Assembly (NCBI GenBank): GCA_031284085.1
Contig: JAITAM010000153.1
Coordinates: 1 to 10,040, forward strand
Direction of reading: 5' to 3'
Length of the DNA: 10,040 nucleotides
From: Spirochaetaceae bacterium
GTDB taxonomy: Bacteria; Spirochaetota; Spirochaetia; Treponematales; Breznakiellaceae
Part shown: in pieces, positions 6,593-10,040 of the stretch
How the letters are laid out: every line of letters begins with the position of its first letter
Position numbering within the stretch: the stretch's first letter is position 1
Program-made: the position numbers and the translations under genes
The notes under the pieces: generated by a model
Told to the model about the DNA's origin: nothing
Seen by the model: only the letters and a program-made list of their open reading frames with translations
Database searches by the model: none

Positions 6593-6656
6593 ACGGCTTC
6601 TTGCAGGCAAGAAGCCGTACCTCCGTTCCCGATACAACAACCTTTGAAACAGTCTG
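6593..6656 (-). repeat. Single inverted unit A with a perfect hairpin end
   Basis: 6593-6618 is ACGGCTTCTTGC, a 2-nt AG loop, then GCAAGAAGCCGT: a perfect 12-bp inverted repeat. It leads into the body of a minus-oriented unit A (GTACCTCCGTTCCCGATAC...CAACCTTTGAAAC to about 6650) and the tail CTGCGGCTGAGACC that also follows the copies at 7337-7382. One GGTCAGACCT copy (6581-6590) precedes it. Confidence 0.8.
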
Positions 6657-6660
6657 CGGC

Positions 6661-7263
6661 TGAGACCTTCCAAGCCCGAAGGGGTCAGACCTCCTTTCCC
6701 GAAGGGTCAGACCTCCTTTCCCAAAGGGTCAGACCTTCCTTTCCCAAAGAGTCAGACCTCCTTTCCTGAGGGGTCAGACCTCCTTTCCTGAAGGGTCAGA
6801 CCTCCGTTTCCTGAAGGGTCAGACCTCCGTTTCCTGAAGGGTCAGACCTCCTTTCCTGAAGGGTCAGACCTTCCTTTCCCGAAGGGGTCAGACCTCCTTT
6901 CCCGAAGGGTCAGACCTTCCTTTCCTGAAGGGGTCAGACCTCCTTTTCCCGAAGGGTCAGACCTCCTTTCCCTGAAGGGGTCAGACCTCCAAGCCCTGAA
7001 GGGTCAGACCTCCGTTCCCCGAAGGGGTCAGACCTCCGTTCCCAAAGGGGTCAGACCTCCGTTCCCAAAGGGGTCAGACCTCCTTTCCCAAAGGGTCAGA
7101 CCTCCAAGCCCAAAGGGGTCAGACCTCCTTTCCCAAAGGGTCAGACCTCCGTTTCCTGAAGGGTCAGACCTCCAAGCCCTGAAGGGTCAGACCTCCAAGC
7201 CCTGAAGGGTCAGACCTCCAAGCCCAAAGGGTCAGACCTTCCTTTTCCGAACGGGTCAGACCT
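6661..7263. repeat. Tandem array II: 26 copies of a GGTCAGACC-containing ~23-bp unit
   Basis: The consensus is approximately GGGGTCAGACCTCCTTTCCCGAA. GGTC starts near 6683, 6705, 6727, 6772, 6794, 6817, 6839 and onward to 7254. The 26 copies span about 571 bp between first and last, an average period near 22.8 bp. Only one copy has a changed core (AGAGTCAGACC near 6748). The core GGTC-A-GACC is a palindrome with a single central base. The linker varies among a few types (TCCTTTCCCGAA, TCCGTTTCCTGAA, TCCAAGCCCTGAA, TCCGTTCCCAAA, and forms with TTCC), intermixed along the array. Many linkers form a second small palindrome such as CCTTT-ccc-AAAGG. Units are not multiples of three and stop codons recur, so the array is noncoding. 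One further copy lies at 7427. Confidence 0.95.
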
Positions 7264-7265
7264 AG

Positions 7266-7384
7266 ACTGCTTCTTGCAGGCAAAAAGCCGTACGCTACTT
7301 TTGATACAGCAACCTTTGAAACAAAGCTGGCGGGCAAAAAGCAGTACGCCTCTCCCGATACAACAACCTTTGAAACACGCTGGC
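7266..7384 (-). repeat. Inverted head-to-tail dimer of unit A
   Basis: Reverse-complement copies of the 4279-4384 dimer, in the same internal order when read on the minus strand. One spans about 7284-7320 (AAAAAGCCGTACG...CAACCTTTGAAAC) and one about 7337-7375 (AAAAAGCAGTACG...CAACCTTTGAAAC), joined by GCTGGCGGGC, the reverse complement of the GCCCGCCAGC joint. The outer end (GCTTCTTGCAGGC) is an imperfect version of the perfect hairpin at 6593-6618. GTTGAAACAGCCTGCGGCTGAGACC follows at about 7388. Confidence 0.85.
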
Positions 7385-7466
7385 GTGTTGAAACAGCCTG
7401 CGGCTGAGACCTCCGTTTCCCGAAGGGGTCAGACATCTGGCCCACACTATTTAGTCGAATACGGAC

Positions 7467-7506
7467 GGCATAAATGCCGCCGGTTCATACTGGCATGAAT
7501 TATGCC
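7467..7506 (+). promoter_or_regulatory. Paired GGCAT...ATGCC stem-loops upstream of the coiled-coil gene
   Basis: GGCAT-AA-ATGCC (7467-7478) and GGCAT-gaatt-ATGCC (7492-7506) are small hairpins with the same arms. The 3' arm of the first can also pair with the 5' arm of the second around CCGGT-tcat-ACTGG, so alternative folds are possible. The function is unknown. Confidence 0.45.
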
Positions 7507-7537
7507 CCTTCTTTCTATATTATTGTAAAGACAGCAT

Positions 7538-7597
7538 TTGCCGACACGTCGGCAACTTTTGCCGTGGGGAAGGGAGAGGGCCGACTGTCGGCCTCTT
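7538..7597 (+). promoter_or_regulatory. Two GCCGAC/GTCGGC palindromes; the first is terminator-like
   Basis: TTGCCGA-cacg-TCGGCAA (7538-7555) is a perfect 7-bp stem with a 4-nt loop, followed by CTTTT, a weak terminator signature. About 24 nt on, GGCCGA-ctg-TCGGCC (7580-7594) has a 6-bp stem, extendable with one bulged G to 7597. Both share GCCGAC...GTCGGC arms. They could end readthrough from the array or be protein-binding sites. Confidence 0.5.
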
Positions 7598-7602
7598 GGC
7601 AC

Positions 7603-7631
7603 TTGCAAGGCAGATAAAGATAGAGTACCAT
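7603..7631 (+). promoter_or_regulatory. Weak candidate promoter of the coiled-coil gene
   Basis: TTGCAA (7603-7608) and TACCAT (7626-7631), each 4/6 to consensus, are 17 nt apart. An overlapping TTGGCA (7596-7601) is a better -35 but lacks a good -10 at the right spacing. It lies just after the two palindromes, and the next 115 nt contain no better candidate. Confidence 0.3.
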
Positions 7632-7714
7632 TTATTTTACTGATGTAAAAATATCTGTAGTACACGCTTGGGCAAGTGGCAGAAGTCATTTCTCATGAAG
7701 GCTTATTGATAAAG

Positions 7715-7736
7715 AGGAGGGCGGGACTGATCCCGC
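7715..7736 (+). promoter_or_regulatory. Strong Shine-Dalgarno followed by a perfect hairpin before the start codon
   Basis: AGGAGG (7715-7720) is immediately followed by GCGGGA-ctga-TCCCGC (7721-7736), a perfect 6-bp stem. The ATG at 7748 is 27 nt from the AGGAGG, too far for normal initiation, but only 11 nt away if the hairpin is folded out. An in-frame CTG at 7727 sits 6 nt after the AGGAGG but lies in the hairpin loop. Confidence 0.6.
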
Positions 7737-7747
7737 AGGCTTGTTTC

Positions 7748-10040
7748 ATGTCTATTCTACATACCGATAAAGATAATATTCCAGCAAATGGCGGAGCGCC
7801 GGATAAGTACACGCCGGAAGAAAAAACAGTGAATATTTCGGCATTACTCAGTAATATCACCGCTGTTAATCCTGATGAAGCTCGTGAAATAGAACAGCAA
7901 ATTGCAGAGTTTACCCAAAAGAATACCACACATTCACTGCCGTCCGAAAAATTCAAAGCAACAAAGAAAGAAATGGCCTTTCCGCTTTTGATTAACTTGT
8001 TGGTCATCGGAATATCGGTGCTGGTGCTTCTTATAATATCTTACTCCTTCAGCCAACAGGAACAAGATGTTATAGGTTATACAAGCGGGCTTTCTTCGGT
8101 AGAGGGGCAGCTCCTTAGGGAGATGCAGAGAGTTTCTCAGGCCCAACTTTCGGCGAAAGATCAGCAAATTGCCGATACGCACAAGTATTTACAAAAGCTT
8201 GAACAGGATAAAAACAATACCATACGGGATCTTGAGCAAGAACTGCAGCGCCGTGAGGATGAAATAGGAGTATTGGTAGCGCAAGATATTTCTAATGAAC
8301 GGGATAGGCTTGTTATGAACGGTATTCCGGAAGAAGAAATTACCGGTATGCTTACACAGTTTGAGCAAGAACGTACTGCTGCCTATCAATTTGAACTAGA
8401 AGAGCTGCGTTTATATACGGACAAAGAACAGAAAACTGCGGAGGAGAATTTTATCCGTCTGCAACATCAGTACCAGCAGAATTTAACATCCCTTAATACT
8501 GAGAGGGAGTCGTTACAAGAGCAGGTGCGTCAACAAGAGCAGGCTATTCGTGCTGCTAATGAACAGCAAAACGCCGCATCTCAGCGCTTATCCGAACAAG
8601 CGCAAGAAGAGTTGGAAAAGGCGCAGCGTGAGTTGGCGGCGTTAAATGAACGGCGTGAACGAAGTAAAATGGAAGATGACCGGATAACCGGTATGTACGC
8701 CGCAATTCGGGCAAGCTTGCAGGAAGGCCGCTATACCGATGCTCAGAGGCAGGCGGAAGAGCTGGTCAAGTTCTTTGAGAACACCGTATCCGGCATGGAC
8801 GAAACGTCCGGGCAGCGGCGCAGCCTTGATATATTTTTAGCTTCATCGTTGGCACAGATCGCACGGATGGAGTTAGACCGCAACAATACTTCACAGGCGC
8901 AGTACCTTATGGCCACCGAAACGCTAGAAAAGCAGCGCATGGAAGCGGCGCAGAACCTTGCTCGTGCAGTCTCAAGCATAGAGCAGGCACGGTTAGAGGC
9001 GCAGCGGGATAATTATGCCGGCGCCATTGATGCTTATAGGCAGGCCGCATCTTCGCTCAACTTTAACGAAGAGTCGACCGCATCGCTGCTTGCCAGTATT
9101 GAAGCTCTCAATCGGCTCGCCGTCAACCGCAATACCGAGATGCTCAACCAAGAGAATAACGCTGCGGCCGCTTCTCTTTTGGCACGGGGCAATCAGGAAT
9201 TTGCAAGAGGGCAACTGCGCAACGCTTTTGATACATATTCTCAGCTGGTTTATTCGTATCCTACCGCAGCGCAGGCGCCTGATGCTATTACCGGTATCAC
9301 CAGAATATTTGATGCTTATGTAGAACAGGCTCGCGCACAAGCTGAGGCACGCGATCAAAGCGGTGATATTACCGCCTTAACAAACCGCATTTTCGACCTT
9401 GAGGCTGAACGTGATAGTTTATTGCAGCAAAACCAGAACATACAGGATTTTACCGTCCGACTTGCACGGCTTGAAGCTGAACGCGATGAATTACTGCGCA
9501 GGACGCAAGAGCAAGGGCAGGCGGCGCAGCAATCGAATACCCTGCTTGCACAGTTTGAAGTGGAACGAGACAGTCTGCTGCGGCAAACGCAGGAACAAGA
9601 AGGTGCTTTGCGCGCATTAAGCGCACGGTTTGCCGGACTTGAACTTGAACGTGATGAGTTATTGCGGCGGAATCAAGCGGGCGGACAAAACGATCAGGAA
9701 ATCACAACGCTCATCAGTCGTGTAGATACTCTTGAGGCCGAACGTATTGAATTGTTGAGGCGGACGCAAGAACAGGAACGGGTGGCGCAGCAGTCAAACA
9801 CGCAGCTTGCGCAACTTGAAGCAGAGCGCACTAGTTTACTGCGGCAGGCTCAAGAGCAAAACCGGAGCATACAGGATTTTACCGTTCGACTCGCACAGCT
9901 TGAGGCGGAGCGCAATGATTTACTGCAGCAGAATCAGACAAGCGAACAGAAGGTTCAGGAGATTACAGCGCTCATCAGTCGTGTAAGCAGCTTGGAGGCA
10001 GAGCGGGACAGTCTGTTCAGGCAGAACCAAGAGCAAAACC
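7748..10040 (+). CDS. Large membrane-anchored TPR/coiled-coil protein, 3' end beyond the window
   Basis: The reading frame is open from ATG 7748 to the window end (764 full codons, no stop). I do not recognise a named protein. Residues 1-75 are polar and probably cytoplasmic, ending in KFKATKKE. One transmembrane segment spans about 78-99 (PLLINLLVIGISVLVLLIISY); positive-inside logic puts the rest in the periplasm. Residues about 105-315 are Glu/Gln-rich with heptad-like spacing, so coiled coil is likely. Residues about 316-535 are helical with TPR-like motifs, the clearest being LLARGNQEFARGQLRNAFDTYSQLVYSYP (about 477-505). From residue 551 on there are repeats beginning LEAERDSLLQQ. The architecture suggests an envelope scaffold or tether, which is inference. 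The start is ambiguous: ATG 7748 has only a weak AGG nearby, whereas the strong AGGAGG points to CTG 7727 or to a hairpin-spanning mechanism. Reverse-strand open frames across it are shadows. Confidence 0.85.
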   Translation, partial: MSILHTDKDNIPANGGAPDKYTPEEKTVNISALLSNITAVNPDEAREIEQQIAEFTQKNTTHSLPSEKFKATKKEMAFPLLINLLVIGISVLVLLIISYSFSQQEQDVIGYTSGLSSVEGQLLREMQRVSQAQLSAKDQQIADTHKYLQKLEQDKNNTIRDLEQELQRREDEIGVLVAQDISNERDRLVMNGIPEEEITGMLTQFEQERTAAYQFELEELRLYTDKEQKTAEENFIRLQHQYQQNLTSLNTERESLQEQVRQQEQAIRAANEQQNAASQRLSEQAQEELEKAQRELAALNERRERSKMEDDRITGMYAAIRASLQEGRYTDAQRQAEELVKFFENTVSGMDETSGQRRSLDIFLASSLAQIARMELDRNNTSQAQYLMATETLEKQRMEAAQNLARAVSSIEQARLEAQRDNYAGAIDAYRQAASSLNFNEESTASLLASIEALNRLAVNRNTEMLNQENNAAAASLLARGNQEFARGQLRNAFDTYSQLVYSYPTAAQAPDAITGITRIFDAYVEQARAQAEARDQSGDITALTNRIFDLEAERDSLLQQNQNIQDFTVRLARLEAERDELLRRTQEQGQAAQQSNTLLAQFEVERDSLLRQTQEQEGALRALSARFAGLELERDELLRRNQAGGQNDQEITTLISRVDTLEAERIELLRRTQEQERVAQQSNTQLAQLEAERTSLLRQAQEQNRSIQDFTVRLAQLEAERNDLLQQNQTSEQKVQEITALISRVSSLEAERDSLFRQNQEQN
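9398..10040 (+). repeat. Coding tandem repeats: 28-residue LEAERDxLLRR coiled-coil units
   Basis: Eight units each begin with a variant of LEAERD-x-LL. The full units are 24, 28, 28, 31, 28, 28 and 31 residues long, and the eighth is cut by the window end. Linkers recur in a shuffled order: (I/S)QDFTVRLA twice, QQSNT-LAQ twice, and EIT-LISRV twice. 28 residues equals four heptads; the 24- and 31-residue units each shift the heptad phase by three. Confidence 0.85.

Noticed and set aside
6661..7263. CRISPR array
   Set aside because: The repeating unit is continuous, with linkers of about 14 bp drawn from a few recurring types. There are no unique 30-40 bp spacers and no cas genes.
6661..7263. 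Replication-origin iterons
   Set aside because: No dnaA, dnaN or rep gene, DnaA-box pattern or AT-rich unwinding region accompanies the array, and the context is ordinary chromosomal genes.
7164..7498. Open frames across array II and the unit A copies on both strands
   Set aside because: They are translations of repeat units with low-complexity products, no start signals and no homology.
7693..9358. Several reverse-strand open frames of 60-120 codons
   Set aside because: They are antisense shadows of the continuous forward coiled-coil reading frame, whose Glu/Gln codon pattern is coherent throughout.

Overview
The window reads as chromosomal DNA of a spirochaete, most likely a Treponema. 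This is inferred from the protein style: a short lipobox-type S41 protease, a divergent WecG/TagA/CpsF protein, a CBS plus histidine-kinase-type ATPase gene, and a membrane-anchored TPR/coiled-coil protein. No species-level marker is present. Every supportable gene is on the + strand.

Layout. 1-236 is gene-free and holds decayed repeat relics. 273-4259 carries four intact genes: a secreted or lipoprotein C-terminal processing protease (ctp), the 16S rRNA m3U1498 methyltransferase rsmE (12 nt downstream, probably co-transcribed), a divergent WecG/TagA/CpsF glycosyltransferase-family protein, and a biotin-protein ligase without a DNA-binding domain (birA). 4260-4531 is repeat sequence. 4532-about 5250 is the corpse of a CBS-domain plus HATPase gene, truncated at the 5' end against a repeat and broken by at least two frameshifts and several stops. 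5326-6186 is an intact ispH, the last step of MEP isoprenoid synthesis. 6187-7747 is a gene-free block of about 1.5 kb that is highly repetitive. From 7748 to the window edge runs the first 764 codons of a large Glu/Gln-rich membrane-anchored protein. It has a TPR-like part and then 28-residue coiled-coil repeats, and it is still open at the end.

The unusual part is a noncoding repeat system. (i) A short palindrome, GGTC-A-GACC, occurs 26 times in a regular array at 6661-7263 (average period about 22.8 bp) and as scattered single copies elsewhere. (ii) A second, more diverged 22-23 bp array at 6346-6580 contains one inverted unit that makes a perfect 31-bp palindrome. (iii) A roughly 50-bp dispersed repeat (here 'unit A') occurs as a head-to-tail dimer at 4279-4384 and as the same dimer inverted at 7266-7384, bracketing the dead gene, ispH and both arrays. 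The same sequence directly follows the stop codons of both birA and ispH, and the birA stop codon itself lies in a copy of the palindrome. I see no transposase, CRISPR spacers or other protein machinery in the window that would explain these repeats.

The known genes are mostly independent housekeeping functions (protein quality control, rRNA modification, envelope glycan, biotinylation, isoprenoids). Two translation-start oddities stand out: a near-consensus promoter that predicts a leaderless ctp transcript, and a strong Shine-Dalgarno separated from the coiled-coil gene's ATG by a perfect hairpin.
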